64,000 nt of DNA from Sphingomonas vulcanisoli (GTDB lineage Bacteria; Pseudomonadota; Alphaproteobacteria; Sphingomonadales; Sphingomonadaceae), in NCBI RefSeq assembly GCF_011761305.1, contig NZ_JAAOZC010000003.1, forward strand, positions 359,092-423,091. The letters run 5' to 3'. Numbering within the stretch: position 1 is the first letter of the stretch; every line of letters starts with the position of its first letter. The position numbers and the translations under genes are program-made. Below are positions 50,548-59,727 of the stretch, in pieces. The notes below the pieces were generated by a model that saw nothing but the letters and a program-made list of their open reading frames with translations, had not been told where the DNA came from and did not search any database.

Positions 50548-51084
50548 ATGACGCGCTTTTCGAGATCGAACGATTGGGGATTTCCCCGCTGGCGCGGCTA
50601 CGGCTCGGAAGGCAGTGGCGCGGCCAAGGTGCGGATGTGCGATCGGCATGGCTGCGATCAGCCCGGCGATTGCCCCGCCCCCAAATCCCCCAACAGCCCG
50701 GAACGCTGGTATTTCTGCGCCGAACATGCCGGCGAATATAATCGCGGCTGGAATTATTTCGAAGGCCTGGATGCCGAGGAAGCCGCCGCGCGCGAGGCGG
50801 ACGAGCGGCGCGATGCCTCGGGCTTCGGGACATCGCAGCATTACAAATGGGCGGGCTCCGGCGACGGCAGCCGATCGCGCGACGAGATGCGCGCGCTGGA
50901 CGTGCTCGATCTCGAGCCGGACGTGGAATTCGAAGAGGTGAAGGCGACGTGGCGGCGGCTGGCCAAGGCCAACCACCCCGACGTCAAGCCCGGCGACAAG
51001 GACGCCGCGGAACGATTCCGCGCGGTGCAGGCGGCGTATGATGTGCTGCGCCAGGCCGAGGAGCGTCGGGCGGCCGCTGTCTGA
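50548..51084 (+). CDS. DnaJ (J-domain) protein with N-terminal cysteine motif
   Basis: The 178-residue protein starts at MTRFSRSNDW and has a Cys/His-rich N-terminal part (MCDRHGCDQPGDC, then YFCAEHAGEYNRGWNYFEGL) found in alphaproteobacterial J-domain proteins of unknown client. The C-terminal J domain runs from ALDVLDLEPDVEFEEVKATW to the end, with the HPD motif in NHPDVKPGDKDA. It would stimulate DnaK. It is a single gene followed by a repeat. Confidence 0.87.
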   Translation: MTRFSRSNDWGFPRWRGYGSEGSGAAKVRMCDRHGCDQPGDCPAPKSPNSPERWYFCAEHAGEYNRGWNYFEGLDAEEAAAREADERRDASGFGTSQHYKWAGSGDGSRSRDEMRALDVLDLEPDVEFEEVKATWRRLAKANHPDVKPGDKDAAERFRAVQAAYDVLRQAEERRAAAV

Positions 51085-51089
51085 CTATT

Positions 51090-51215
51090 CCTCCCCGGAA
51101 CGGGGAGGGGGACCATCCGAAGGATGGTGGAGGGGGCTAACGATTGGCCGCGACGCCGGGCAAATAGCCCCCTCCGTCAGGCCTGCGGCCTGCCACCTCC
51201 CCGCGCCGGGGAGGA
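51090..51215. repeat. Palindromic intergenic repeat, CCTCCCC family
   Basis: Hairpin CTCCCCGGAACGGGGAG opens and CCTCCCCGCGCCGGGGAGG closes the element. Between them lies an inner inverted pair (GGAGGGGGCTA / TAGCCCCCTCC). It ends one base before the gpsA stop codon and may serve both convergent genes as a 3' end. Confidence 0.85.
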
Positions 51216-51216
51216 T

Positions 51217-52194
51217 CTACTGGGCTTCGTTTTTCAGCGGGCGGGTCAGCAACGCCCCGATCGCTTCCTCCACCGTCATCTCACCCGCGATCAGCGCCGC
51301 CACGGCTTGCGCGATCGGCATATCGACGCCCGCCCGCCGTGCCGCTTCGACCAGCACCGGCGCCGTCGCCGCGCCCTCGGCCACCGTCCGGCGATCCGCG
51401 AGCAGGCTTGCGGCGGATTGGCCGCGCCCAAGCCCCAGCCCCAACGTGAAGTTGCGCGATTGTTCGGAGGAGCAGGTCAGCACCAGATCGCCGAGCCCGG
51501 CCAGCCCGGCCAGGGTCGCGGGATCGGCGCCGCGGGCGCGGCCGAAGCGGCTCATTTCGGCGAAGCCGCGCGCGATCAGCGCGGCGCGGGCGTTCCGCCC
51601 CAGCCCCGCGCCCTCGACCACGCCGCAGCCGATCGCCAGGACATTCTTGACCGCGCCGCCGACCTCCGCCCCGATCACGTCGTGCGAGGTGTAAGGGCGG
51701 AAATGGGGGAGGGCGATGCGTTCGGCCAGGCGATCGGCGAGCGCCGCATCCTCGCAGGCGAGCGTGATCGCGGTCGGCAAGCCTGCCGCGACCTCGCCGG
51801 CGAACGTGGGGCCGGAGAGCACGGCGATCGGCGCTTCGGGGCATACCTCCGCCGCGACTTCGGACATCAGCGCCATGCTCCCTGCCTCGATGCCCTTGGC
51901 GCAGAGCAGGAGCGGCGTCGTGCCGACCGGGGCGCCGGCGAGGATGGCGCGCATATGCTGCGCGGGCGTGACGACCAGCAGCGCATCCGATCCTGCGAGA
52001 TCGGCCAGATCCGAGGTGACGCGGATCGCCGGCGAAAGCGGGATGCCGGGCAGATAGAGTGTGTTCTCCTGCTCCTCGCGGATCGACCGTACCACATCCG
52101 GCTCAAACGCCCACAGGCAGGCCGCCCCGCCTTGGACCGCGACCTGAGCGAGCGCCGTACCCCAGGCACCAGCACCGATGACGCCGATCCTCAT
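51217..52194 (-). CDS. gpsA: Glycerol-3-phosphate dehydrogenase [NAD(P)+]
   Basis: GpsA makes sn-glycerol-3-phosphate for phospholipids. The 325-residue protein has the N-terminal motif [15 protein letters not shown] and the [16 protein letters not shown] region. Further in are [18 protein letters not shown] and [14 protein letters not shown] with the conserved Lys in GAVKNV. The start at 52194 (MRIGVIG) is the family start. It lies downstream of tsaD on the same strand, a pairing I recall from other alphaproteobacteria. Confidence 0.95.
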   Translation of the reverse strand: MRIGVIGAGAWGTALAQVAVQGGAACLWAFEPDVVRSIREEQENTLYLPGIPLSPAIRVTSDLADLAGSDALLVVTPAQHMRAILAGAPVGTTPLLLCAKGIEAGSMALMSEVAAEVCPEAPIAVLSGPTFAGEVAAGLPTAITLACEDAALADRLAERIALPHFRPYTSHDVIGAEVGGAVKNVLAIGCGVVEGAGLGRNARAALIARGFAEMSRFGRARGADPATLAGLAGLGDLVLTCSSEQSRNFTLGLGLGRGQSAASLLADRRTVAEGAATAPVLVEAARRAGVDMPIAQAVAALIAGEMTVEEAIGALLTRPLKNEAQ

Positions 52195-52205
52195 GCGCAC
52201 TTCCC

Positions 52206-52297
52206 CCAAACCGTTCGTGCTGAGCTTGTCGAGGCACCGTCCTTCTTTGGAGCCGTAAGAGAAAAACAGCCCTCCGAAAGGCTCAGGGCGAACGGGG
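52206..52297. repeat. Long inverted repeat, GAGCTTGTCGAAG family (diverged)
   Basis: The left part contains CGTTCGTGCTGAGCTTGTC with CCGTCCTTCTTT after it, and the right part reads CCGAAAGGCTCAGGGCGAAC. It is related to the element at 32553 but with more mismatches, and fills the gpsA-tsaD gap. Confidence 0.75.
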
Positions 52298-52303
52298 GAG
52301 GGG

Positions 52304-53335
52304 TCATGCCTTCACTCCTGCGCCGCGCGCTTTTTCGGCCGATGGATCGAGCGGCCAGCGGGCGCGGGCCGGCGTATCGAGGGAATCGGTGTGGCCGGCC
52401 GAGAAGCGTTCGACGCCGGCCCAGGCGATCATCGCGGCATTGTCGGTGCACAGCCACAGCGGCGGCGCCACGAAGCGCAGGCCGAACTCGTCGGCGAGGC
52501 CTTTGAGCGCGCCACGGATCGCGCTGTTCGCCGCAACGCCGCCGGCGATGACCAGGGCGGTGGGCGTTTCCATCCGCGCGAGCCCGCGCCGCGTGCGATC
52601 GATCAGGCAATCCACCACCGCCTGCGTGAACGAGGCGCAGATGTCCTCCGGCGAATAACGGCCGGATTCGGCGGCGCGCAGCACCGCGCTCTTGAGACCC
52701 GCGAAGGAGAAATGCGGCTCGGCGCTGCCGACGAGCGGGCGGGGCAGGGGCACGGCCTTGGCATCGCCCTGCGCCGCTGCGCGCTCCACCGCCGGGCCGC
52801 CGGGGAAGCCGAGGCCGAGCAGCTTGGCGGTCTTGTCGAACGCCTCGCCCGCGGCATCGTCGATCGTGGTGGCGAGGCGGCGATAGTCGCCCGGTCCGCG
52901 GACTTCGAGCAATTGGCAGTGGCCGCCGGAAACGAGCAGCAACGCATAAGGGAAATCGAGATCGGGATCGGCGAGGCGCGGGCTGAGCGCGTGGCCTTCG
53001 AGATGGTTGACCGCGATCAGCGGCTTGTTCGCCGCCAGCGCCAGCGCCTTGCCGGTGACGAGGCCGACCATCACGCCACCGATAAGGCCGGGGCCGGCGG
53101 TGGCGGCGATCGCGTCCACGTCCGCGAGGCCGACGCCCGCCTCCGCCAGCGCCGCCTCGACCAGCGGGGTCAGCACCTCGACATGCGCGCGTGCGGCGAT
53201 CTCCGGCACGACGCCGCCATAGGGCGCGTGCGCGGCCTCCTGCCCCGCCAATTTGTGCGCAAGGACGCGGCGATCGGCGGTGACCAGCGCGGCGGCGGTC
53301 TCGTCACAGGAGGATTCGAGGCCCAGGATGATCAT
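52304..53335 (-). CDS. tsaD: tRNA N6-threonylcarbamoyladenosine synthase subunit TsaD
   Basis: TsaD transfers threonylcarbamoyl to A37 of ANN-decoding tRNAs. The 343-residue protein has the start [18 protein letters not shown] and [11 protein letters not shown]. The metal-binding His111 and His115 lie in [10 protein letters not shown], then [11 protein letters not shown] and [13 protein letters not shown]. The start at 53335 matches the family; 86 upstream open codons are noise running into hemD. It is divergent from hemD with 91 bases between. Confidence 0.96.
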   Translation of the reverse strand: MIILGLESSCDETAAALVTADRRVLAHKLAGQEAAHAPYGGVVPEIAARAHVEVLTPLVEAALAEAGVGLADVDAIAATAGPGLIGGVMVGLVTGKALALAANKPLIAVNHLEGHALSPRLADPDLDFPYALLLVSGGHCQLLEVRGPGDYRRLATTIDDAAGEAFDKTAKLLGLGFPGGPAVERAAAQGDAKAVPLPRPLVGSAEPHFSFAGLKSAVLRAAESGRYSPEDICASFTQAVVDCLIDRTRRGLARMETPTALVIAGGVAANSAIRGALKGLADEFGLRFVAPPLWLCTDNAAMIAWAGVERFSAGHTDSLDTPARARWPLDPSAEKARGAGVKA

Positions 53336-53426
53336 CGCTCTCCCTGCGCCGGAAGCGGCACGGCTTGCAAGCCGGGGCCGGCGTGCGGCACAGGCAAGGG
53401 ATGGAGACGCTTGGCTTGTTTGCGGC

Positions 53427-54113
53427 ATGAAGACGCTGCTGGTGCTCCGCCCCGAGCCCGGCGCGGCGCAGACCGTGGCGGCGGCGCGGGCGATGGGGCT
53501 TGATGCGATGGCAATGCCGCTGTTCACGATCGAGCCCGTCGCCTGGGACATGCCCGCCGGCGGCTTCGATGCGCTGATGCTGACCAGCGCCAATGCCGTG
53601 CGGCTGGGCGGCAGCGGGCTGGCGAAGGCAGCGCATCTGCCCGTCTATGCGGTGGGCGAGGCGACGGCGGCGGCGGCGCGGGCGGCGGGTTTTCGTGTCG
53701 CCTATGTCGGATCGCGTGGCGCGGCGGCGCTTTTGACCGCGATGCGGGATGGCGGCGTCCGCCGGGCACTCCACCTTGCGGGCGAGGTGCATCGCGATGC
53801 CGCCGATCCCGAGATCCATTTACAGCGAGTGATCGTCTATCGTTCGGTACCCGTAAAGCATCTGCCCGCTTTCCCTGCGGATGGCGTCGCGCTGATCCAT
53901 TCACCCAACGCGGGATGCCTGTTCGCGCGCCTGATCGACGAGTCGCGCGCGCCCCGCGCCAATATCGCGATCGCCGCCATCAGCGCCGCCGCTGCTGACA
54001 GGGTGGGGGATGGCTGGGCCGCCGTCGCCGTCGCTGCGCGGCCGCGCGATGCAGCGCTGCTGGCAGTCGCGGCCAAGCTGTGCGAGGAAGCGGCCACAGG
54101 TTTGGACGGATAA
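53427..54113 (+). CDS. hemD: Uroporphyrinogen-III synthase
   Basis: HemD closes hydroxymethylbilane to uroporphyrinogen III. The 228-residue protein has the family segments [20 protein letters not shown] and [13 protein letters not shown]. Then come [17 protein letters not shown] and a second-domain [16 protein letters not shown]. Conservation in this family is low, so the call rests on these short blocks and on the mitofilin-like gene five bases downstream, a common pairing in alphaproteobacteria. hemC would usually lie between tsaD and this gene but is absent here. Confidence 0.82.
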   Translation: MKTLLVLRPEPGAAQTVAAARAMGLDAMAMPLFTIEPVAWDMPAGGFDALMLTSANAVRLGGSGLAKAAHLPVYAVGEATAAAARAAGFRVAYVGSRGAAALLTAMRDGGVRRALHLAGEVHRDAADPEIHLQRVIVYRSVPVKHLPAFPADGVALIHSPNAGCLFARLIDESRAPRANIAIAAISAAAADRVGDGWAAVAVAARPRDAALLAVAAKLCEEAATGLDG

Positions 54114-54118
54114 GCAGG

Positions 54119-54943
54119 ATGGACGAGGGGGATTATTACCGGACGCAGCCGCGCCGATCGCCCTTCGGCCTTTGGGTGGCGCTGGTGTTGCTGGCCTTCG
54201 TCGGCGGCGTCGTGCTCAGCGCTTATGCGATCCGCCACTGGGATCGGATCGGCACGCTGGTGCGGCCCGTGCCGGTCGCTGCTCCTGTGCAGGCCCAACC
54301 TGTCGCCCAGCTTCCCGCGCCCGTGTCTGCAGCGCCCGCCACCGTGGACCCCGCGCTGACCGACCGCGTCGATACGATCGAAGAGCAGGTCGAGACGATT
54401 GACAAGCGCGCCGCCGCGGCGAGCAGCGATGCCGATCGCGCCGAAGGTATGCTGGTTGCGCTAGCGGCGCGGCGCGCGCTCGATCGCGGGCTGCCGCTTG
54501 GCTATCTCGAAGGACTGCTCCGCCAGCATTTCGGCGGGACCGAACCGCAGGCGGTGGCGACGATCATCGGCGCGGCGCAGCGGCCGGTGCTGCTGATCCA
54601 GCTGCAGGATGAACTCGGCGCGCTCGCATCCAAGCTGGAGGTGCCGACGGCGGCGCCCGGCTTCTGGTCGGGGTTCAAGCGCGCGATGGGCGGCCTGTTC
54701 GTGATCCGCCGCGCCGATCAGCCTTCGATGCTGCCCAGCGATCGCCAGGCGCGCGCGGCGCATGCACTCGATCAGGGCCAGGTGAATATCGCGATGACCG
54801 AGGTGGCGCGGATGCCGGGATCGGCCAAGGCCGCCGACTGGATGGAGAAAGCGCGCCGCTACGTGATGGCGCGCAACGCCCTCGATCGGATCGAGGCGGC
54901 GGCGTTGCTGAGGCCTGGTCCGGCGGTGGGGGTGAGCCAGTAA
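54119..54943 (+). CDS. Mitofilin-like inner-membrane protein (COG4223)
   Basis: The 274-residue protein has one N-terminal membrane helix (FGLWVALVLLAFVGGVVLSA). A Pro/Ala/Val-rich stretch and a coiled-coil-like region (TDRVDTIEEQVETIDKRAAA) follow. The C-terminal domain contains RALDRGLPLGYLEGLLRQHF, the alphaproteobacterial relative of mitochondrial Mic60 that follows hemD in many genomes. It probably shapes the inner membrane and envelope contacts, by family resemblance. Confidence 0.8.
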   Translation: MDEGDYYRTQPRRSPFGLWVALVLLAFVGGVVLSAYAIRHWDRIGTLVRPVPVAAPVQAQPVAQLPAPVSAAPATVDPALTDRVDTIEEQVETIDKRAAAASSDADRAEGMLVALAARRALDRGLPLGYLEGLLRQHFGGTEPQAVATIIGAAQRPVLLIQLQDELGALASKLEVPTAAPGFWSGFKRAMGGLFVIRRADQPSMLPSDRQARAAHALDQGQVNIAMTEVARMPGSAKAADWMEKARRYVMARNALDRIEAAALLRPGPAVGVSQ

Positions 54944-54944
54944 A

Positions 54945-54970
54945 GCCCCTCCCCTTCGGGAGAGGGGTTT
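54945..54970. terminator. Bidirectional hairpin between mitofilin-like and IMPase genes
   Basis: AGCCCCTCCCC / GGAGAGGGGTTT form a palindrome between two convergent stops (TAA at 54941-54943 and the minus-strand stop at 54969). It belongs to the single-hairpin class of the CCTCCCC repeats and probably ends transcription for both genes. Confidence 0.6.
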
Positions 54971-55769
54971 AACCGATCAGAATCTCTCGCGCCTGATCCC
55001 AGAGCTGCGGGCTGGCGGCGGCGATCAGGCCGTTGCCTTCGCCGCCGACCCGATAGGGCCTGCCATCGAAGCGGGCGATGCGTCCGCCGGCTTCGGTCAG
55101 GAACAAGGCTCCCGGAGCATGGTCCCAGGGCAGCGATCGCCAGAACAAGGCGATGTCGCTCTCGCCGGTGACGATGCGCGGATATTGCTCGCCGGCGCAG
55201 CGCGGCACGGCGGTTTCAATTAGCTTGCCCGGCAGGCGGTCCGCGATGGCGGCGCGCATCTCGGCCGGCAGATAGAATTTGGTCAGCGCGATGGTCGGCA
55301 AAACCGTGCTGCCAGGCTGCGCGACAGTGCGTTCGCCATCTATATAAGCGCCGTGGCCGAGATGGGCGTGGCAGAGGCGATCGCGCACGGGATCGAGGAT
55401 CCACCCCGCCTGGGTCTCGCCATCGGCGACCAGCGCGATCATGATCGCGAAGGGCTGGACCCCTTCCGCATAATTGGCGGTGCCGTCGATCGGATCGACG
55501 ATCCAGGCGAGACCCTGATCGATGCCGTCGAGCAGGGACGGATCGGCGGCGACGGCCTCCTCGCCGATAACGCGGGCTTCGGGCAGCAGCGTGAGCAGGC
55601 CCTCGGTCAGCCGCTCCTCGCTGAGGCGATCGGCGACGGTGACGAGATCGCCCGGCCCCTTCTCCATCACCTGCTCGGCGCCGAGCGTGCGGAAGTGCGG
55701 CAGCACGATATCGCGCGCCACTGCGCGCATCAGCGCGGTGACCGGGGCGTCGAGCGGGTGGACGGGCAT
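54969..55769 (-). CDS. Inositol monophosphatase-family phosphatase
   Basis: The 266-residue protein has the metal-site motifs GEEAV, WIVDPIDGTANYAEGV (Asp-Pro-x-Asp-Gly-Thr) and WDHAPGALFLTEAGG in order, which mark the FIG/IMPase superfamily. Possible substrates include inositol-1-phosphate, histidinol phosphate (HisN-type) and 3'-phosphoadenosine phosphates. The start at 55769 shares one base with the argJ stop (TGATG), so the pair is co-translated. That arginine-gene link is by position only. Confidence 0.9.
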   Translation of the reverse strand: MPVHPLDAPVTALMRAVARDIVLPHFRTLGAEQVMEKGPGDLVTVADRLSEERLTEGLLTLLPEARVIGEEAVAADPSLLDGIDQGLAWIVDPIDGTANYAEGVQPFAIMIALVADGETQAGWILDPVRDRLCHAHLGHGAYIDGERTVAQPGSTVLPTIALTKFYLPAEMRAAIADRLPGKLIETAVPRCAGEQYPRIVTGESDIALFWRSLPWDHAPGALFLTEAGGRIARFDGRPYRVGGEGNGLIAAASPQLWDQAREILIG

Positions 55770-56992
55770 CAGCTGCGGTAATCGGCGTTGATCGAGATGT
55801 AACCGTGGGTCAGATCGCAAGTCCAAACCGTCGCCCGGCCATCGCCCAGGCCGAGATCGACGCCAATCTCCACTTCATCACCCTTCAGGTGCGCGGCGAC
55901 GGGCGCTTCGTCATAGCCCTCCACGGCGAGCCCGTTCTCGGCAACCTGCGTCGCGCCGAAGCGGATGGCGAGCTTATCCCGCTCGGCGGGTTCGCCGGCC
56001 TTGCCGACCGCCATCACGACGCGGCCCCAATTGGCATCCTCGCCGGCGATCGCGGTCTTTACCAGCGGCGAGTTGGCGATGGAGAGCGCGATGCGGTGCG
56101 CGCTGCGGTCGGTCTCGGCGCCCTCCACGGTGACGGTGATGAATTTGCGCGCGCCCTCGCCATCGCGGACGACGAGCTGCGCGAGCTGGCGGCAGAGATC
56201 GGTGAGCGCGGCCTGGAAGGCATCGGCGCCGGCATCGTCCTCATGCGCGAGAGCAGCGTTGCCTGCCCGGCCCGTGGCGAAGGCGAGCACGGTATCGGAC
56301 GTCGAGGTATCGCCATCGACGGTGATACAGGAGAAGGTCTCGGCATTGGCCTCATCGAGCATCCGCTGCAGCAGGCCGGGCGCGATGGCGGCATCGGTAA
56401 AGACGAAGCCCAGCATCGTCGCCATGTCCGGTGCGATCATGCCCGATCCCTTGATGATCCCGGCGAGCGTCACTGTCTTGCCGCCGACGATCGCGGTTGT
56501 CACCGCGCCCTTGGGGAAGGTGTCGGTGGTGGAGATGGCGGCGGCGGCCTCTTGCCAGCTCGCTTCGGGCGCGGCGAGCGCGGCGTCGATGCCCGCTTCT
56601 GCCTTGTCGATCGGCAGGGGCACGCCGATCACGCCGGTGGAGGCGACGAACACGCCCGACGGCTTGCAGCCGACCGAGCCCGCCACGCGCGCGGCGATCG
56701 CCTCGACCGCGGCGCGGCCGCGGTTGCCGGTGAAGGCATTGCTGTTGCCGGCGTTGACCACCAGCGCGCGCGCTTCGCCCAGCAGCAGCGCGGCGCGGCA
56801 CCATTCCACTTCGGGCGAGGGGCATTTGCTCTGCGTGGTGACGCCCGCCACCACCGTGCCCGCGTCCAGCGCGACATAAGTCAGATCGGCGCGGTCCCAC
56901 GCCTTGTAGCCCGCGCGGCTGACGGCGATGCGGACGCCGGAAATCGGCGGAAGGTCAGGGAAAGGTGAGGCCAATGGCGAGATATCGGTCAT
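55769..56992 (-). CDS. argJ: Bifunctional glutamate N-acetyltransferase / amino-acid acetyltransferase ArgJ
   Basis: ArgJ moves the acetyl group from N-acetylornithine to glutamate in arginine synthesis. The 407-residue precursor has ARALVVNAGNSNAFTGNRG, the TGVIGVPLPIDK segment and the self-cleavage site in DMATMLGFVFTD, where Thr begins the beta chain. The C-terminal THGYISINADYRS is the family end. The start at 56992 fits the family N-terminus. It is upstream of and coupled to the IMPase gene. Confidence 0.95.
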   Translation of the reverse strand: MTDISPLASPFPDLPPISGVRIAVSRAGYKAWDRADLTYVALDAGTVVAGVTTQSKCPSPEVEWCRAALLLGEARALVVNAGNSNAFTGNRGRAAVEAIAARVAGSVGCKPSGVFVASTGVIGVPLPIDKAEAGIDAALAAPEASWQEAAAAISTTDTFPKGAVTTAIVGGKTVTLAGIIKGSGMIAPDMATMLGFVFTDAAIAPGLLQRMLDEANAETFSCITVDGDTSTSDTVLAFATGRAGNAALAHEDDAGADAFQAALTDLCRQLAQLVVRDGEGARKFITVTVEGAETDRSAHRIALSIANSPLVKTAIAGEDANWGRVVMAVGKAGEPAERDKLAIRFGATQVAENGLAVEGYDEAPVAAHLKGDEVEIGVDLGLGDGRATVWTCDLTHGYISINADYRS

Positions 56993-57106
56993 GCGGACCC
57001 TCTACGTCCCCCGCCCCCGCTCCGCCAGCCCGGGCTGTTGCGACGAACCGAGCTTTTCGGGAAGCCGCCATTTCGCTATGAACGGCTGCTGGGGAGTGGG
57101 GTTTGT

Positions 57107-58102
57107 ATGCGTTATATCAAGGGTTTACTTGGATTAACCATGTGCGTTTCGGCCCAGGCCGCGATGGCGCAATATGCGCCGCCAGCCCCGCCGCCGCAGG
57201 CCGAAGGCGGCACCGATCGCCTCGAACAGATGCTGTGGGACGGTGCGGTGCGCAACAATACGCCGGATGCCTATCAAACCTATCTGCGCCGCTATCCGCA
57301 GGGTCCGCACAGCGATCAGGCGCGCTATGTGCTGTCGCGCCCACCCGCGGCTTCCTACCCGCAGCAACAGGCGGCCCCCGCCTATCCGCAGCAGGCCGCG
57401 CCTCAGCAGGGCTACCCGCAGCCGCAGGCGATGCCGCCCGAACCGGGGGCGCCGCCGCAGGCCGAAGGTGGAGCGATGCCCGCCGAACCCGGACCGCCGC
57501 CCGCGATCGAACCGCCCGTCGCGCCGCCCGCTTCTCCGATTCCTGCCGCCGCGCCGGTCCCTGTCGCCGCCACGCCGCAATCCAAAGGATCGCCGCTGTT
57601 CCTCTGCCGCCCGGTGTTCGCCAGCGGTGCGGCGCCGTACGAGCAAGCCGGCGAGGCGGAGATCGGCGCCTATCTGCAGGCGCTCAAGGTCAACAGCGTG
57701 GCGGCTTATCGAGCCTATCTCCAGGCCTATCCGCATGGGACGTTTGCGCCCGCCGTCGGCGAGTTGGTCGCCACGCGCGAGGGCCGCGCCAAGGCGATCG
57801 CTGCCGCCAACGTGCCCGGGCCGAGCCAGGCCCATCCCCGTACGCCCGTCGTGATCGGCGCCGCCGATTACCCGCAGGGCGCCACGGGCGCGGGCAGCGC
57901 CACCGCGATCTGGGAGGTGGCGGAGGACGGCTGCGTACAATCCTGCCGGATCGAAAAATCGAGCGGTTCACCCGCGCTGGACGCTGCAACCTGCCGCATC
58001 CTGAGCGCGCGCGGCGGCTATGAACCGGCGCGCGATGCCGCGGGCAAGCCGATCCGATCGATCGAGACGGGGACGTTCAGCTGGACGCCGCCGGCGAAAT
58101 AG
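57107..58102 (+). CDS. Secreted proline/glutamine-rich protein with C-terminal TonB domain
   Basis: The 331-residue protein has a signal peptide (MRYIKGLLGLTMCVSAQAAM, cleaved after AMA). A helical repeat-like part with DAYQTYLRRYPQGPHSDQAR and again AAYRAYLQAYPHGTFAPA looks like two related ~30-residue units. A Pro/Gln/Ala-rich linker separates them. The C-terminal ~75 residues (GCVQSCRIEKSSGSPALDAA) closely resemble the TonB C-terminal domain at 5200-5418. It has no membrane anchor apart from the signal, unlike TonB itself. Function unknown. Confidence 0.75.
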   Translation: MRYIKGLLGLTMCVSAQAAMAQYAPPAPPPQAEGGTDRLEQMLWDGAVRNNTPDAYQTYLRRYPQGPHSDQARYVLSRPPAASYPQQQAAPAYPQQAAPQQGYPQPQAMPPEPGAPPQAEGGAMPAEPGPPPAIEPPVAPPASPIPAAAPVPVAATPQSKGSPLFLCRPVFASGAAPYEQAGEAEIGAYLQALKVNSVAAYRAYLQAYPHGTFAPAVGELVATREGRAKAIAAANVPGPSQAHPRTPVVIGAADYPQGATGAGSATAIWEVAEDGCVQSCRIEKSSGSPALDAATCRILSARGGYEPARDAAGKPIRSIETGTFSWTPPAK

Positions 58103-58223
58103 CCCGGTTCATTTGGCGGCAGGGACGCTGACCACAAGCCGTATACGTTATTCACGCCCGTTTAGTGACGGTATCTGACGGGTTGGTGCGCGTGCGATCG
58201 GCCGACCGCATTCCGAGGCCCGA

Positions 58224-58925
58224 TCAAGCCTCGAAATTGCAGACCATATTACCCACAGTAACGGATTGCTGCGTGGTCGCCATCGTCGGCGGCGTTGGCT
58301 GGTTGTTGTAGGTGCCGTCCCAGGGGCCGACGTAGCTTGATTGCCGCGGCAGATAAAAGGCCGTTCCGACCAGGTTTACCGGCGTTTTGATAATGAAGCC
58401 CGCTTGCGGATTGGTGACGTAGGAACTTTCCACCATGATGAAGCTCGTGTTCGTTCCATTATGGGTCGAGCTCGTATTGTATAGATAGATCAAAGTATCG
58501 ATCGGTGTGCCGTTGGGTGTGGTGGTGACCTGCGCGTTAGGGGTGAACGGCGTGAGACTGCCTTGGCCACAGCTCCAATAGACTTTCGCGTGCCCCGCGC
58601 CATCCGAATAAATGTTTGATATCCGCAGAATGAGAGTGTCCGTCGGCAGCGGCTGCATCACTTGCGATGCGGCGGCGAAGACGTTCTGAATATCGGACTG
58701 CTGTATCTGGCTGAAGGAGGCCGCAAGATCGCCTGAGGTTTGCGTCGCTTGGTTGAGTTTCGATTTGGCCAATATCAGCGGATAGATATCGATACTGCCG
58801 AGCAGCAATATGATCAGAAACGGAGCAGTGATGGCGAATTCGACCAACGACGTGCCCGCCTGATGCCGGAGCAGACGTGCGACGAGGCCACGGTTCGATA
58901 GCGATGGCCATACGACCCATTGCAT
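58224..58925 (-). CDS. TadE-family pseudopilin-like protein
   Basis: The 233-residue protein has the TadE pattern: a short N-terminal cytoplasmic part, then GTSLVEFAITAPFLIILLLG, a glutamate five residues into the hydrophobic helix as in pilins. A long periplasmic domain follows, rich in Ser/Thr/Asn. The ATG at 58925 shares one base with the stop of the upstream TadE gene (TGATG); an in-frame TTG two codons earlier is less likely. The pair would build or anchor a Flp/Tad-type surface structure. Confidence 0.82.
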   Translation of the reverse strand: MQWVVWPSLSNRGLVARLLRHQAGTSLVEFAITAPFLIILLLGSIDIYPLILAKSKLNQATQTSGDLAASFSQIQQSDIQNVFAAASQVMQPLPTDTLILRISNIYSDGAGHAKVYWSCGQGSLTPFTPNAQVTTTPNGTPIDTLIYLYNTSSTHNGTNTSFIMVESSYVTNPQAGFIIKTPVNLVGTAFYLPRQSSYVGPWDGTYNNQPTPPTMATTQQSVTVGNMVCNFEA

Positions 58926-59587
58926 CAGCAACTCGATCCATTATTGATCGTGGAGCCGTTGGGTTCGTTGACGAAGACATAAGTTGCGGAAGCCAGCAGC
59001 CAATGGCCGGCTGTCGAGACGCCGCTGATGCTGCTGTTCGTTATGCCGGATAGCGTCGCCCAAAGAAGAGGGGTGACGACAGGCCACAGATAATAGCTTC
59101 TGATCTCGACAATTTGGCCTGGAACGCCGGAATAATAGCAAAAACCCGTGGTGCTGAACGATTTGCCGTTCACGGGATTGGGAATGCTGGCGTTGGTGTA
59201 GGACGTCAGCGTGCGCAGATCCAGCTGGACGTTCGCAGTGCAGGTCGCCAGCGGAAGGATTACCATGTTCGCGCAAAGAGAGGCTTTGAAATCGGCGGGA
59301 GACAACGTCGCACCATTGCTCTGCGTCGTGGCATTGCCGGTCGCGACCGTAGAACCCACGCGAATCTTTCTGGCGGCCACCGCCGTGGCATTGGAAAGAT
59401 TGAGGTTGACGACAAGATAGAGGCCGATCTCGATGATGCCCATCAACAGCATGAAGAAAGGGATCGCCAGCAGCGCAAACTCGAGCGCGGCGGCCCCACT
59501 GTCGTCGCGACCGATTCCCGACCGGGTACGGGCTTGCCCACCGGCCGCACGCTGCGGGATCACAGGTTCGACCCGACCTTTCCGCAT
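58925..59587 (-). CDS. TadE-family pseudopilin-like protein
   Basis: The protein has GAAALEFALLAIPFFMLLMG, the Glu-containing pilin-type hydrophobic helix, preceded by a basic Arg-rich N-terminus, and a periplasmic C-terminal domain with several Cys residues. The start at 59587 (MRKGRVEP) is chosen; the open frame reaches 59644. It is the first of two minus-strand tad-like genes and is divergent from the TadG-like gene at 59728. Confidence 0.8.
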   Translation of the reverse strand: MRKGRVEPVIPQRAAGGQARTRSGIGRDDSGAAALEFALLAIPFFMLLMGIIEIGLYLVVNLNLSNATAVAARKIRVGSTVATGNATTQSNGATLSPADFKASLCANMVILPLATCTANVQLDLRTLTSYTNASIPNPVNGKSFSTTGFCYYSGVPGQIVEIRSYYLWPVVTPLLWATLSGITNSSISGVSTAGHWLLASATYVFVNEPNGSTINNGSSC

Positions 59588-59727
59588 GATGATGCCCCGC
59601 CGCGCATGTGTGCCCGCAAGATCGCCGACCCTTTGCCCCAACATTCGCGCGGCTATACAGCCCCATCTGTCTACACAAAGTTAAGGCCTTGCCTGTATCC
59701 GACCTGTTGGACCGGGCACGTTGAGAC

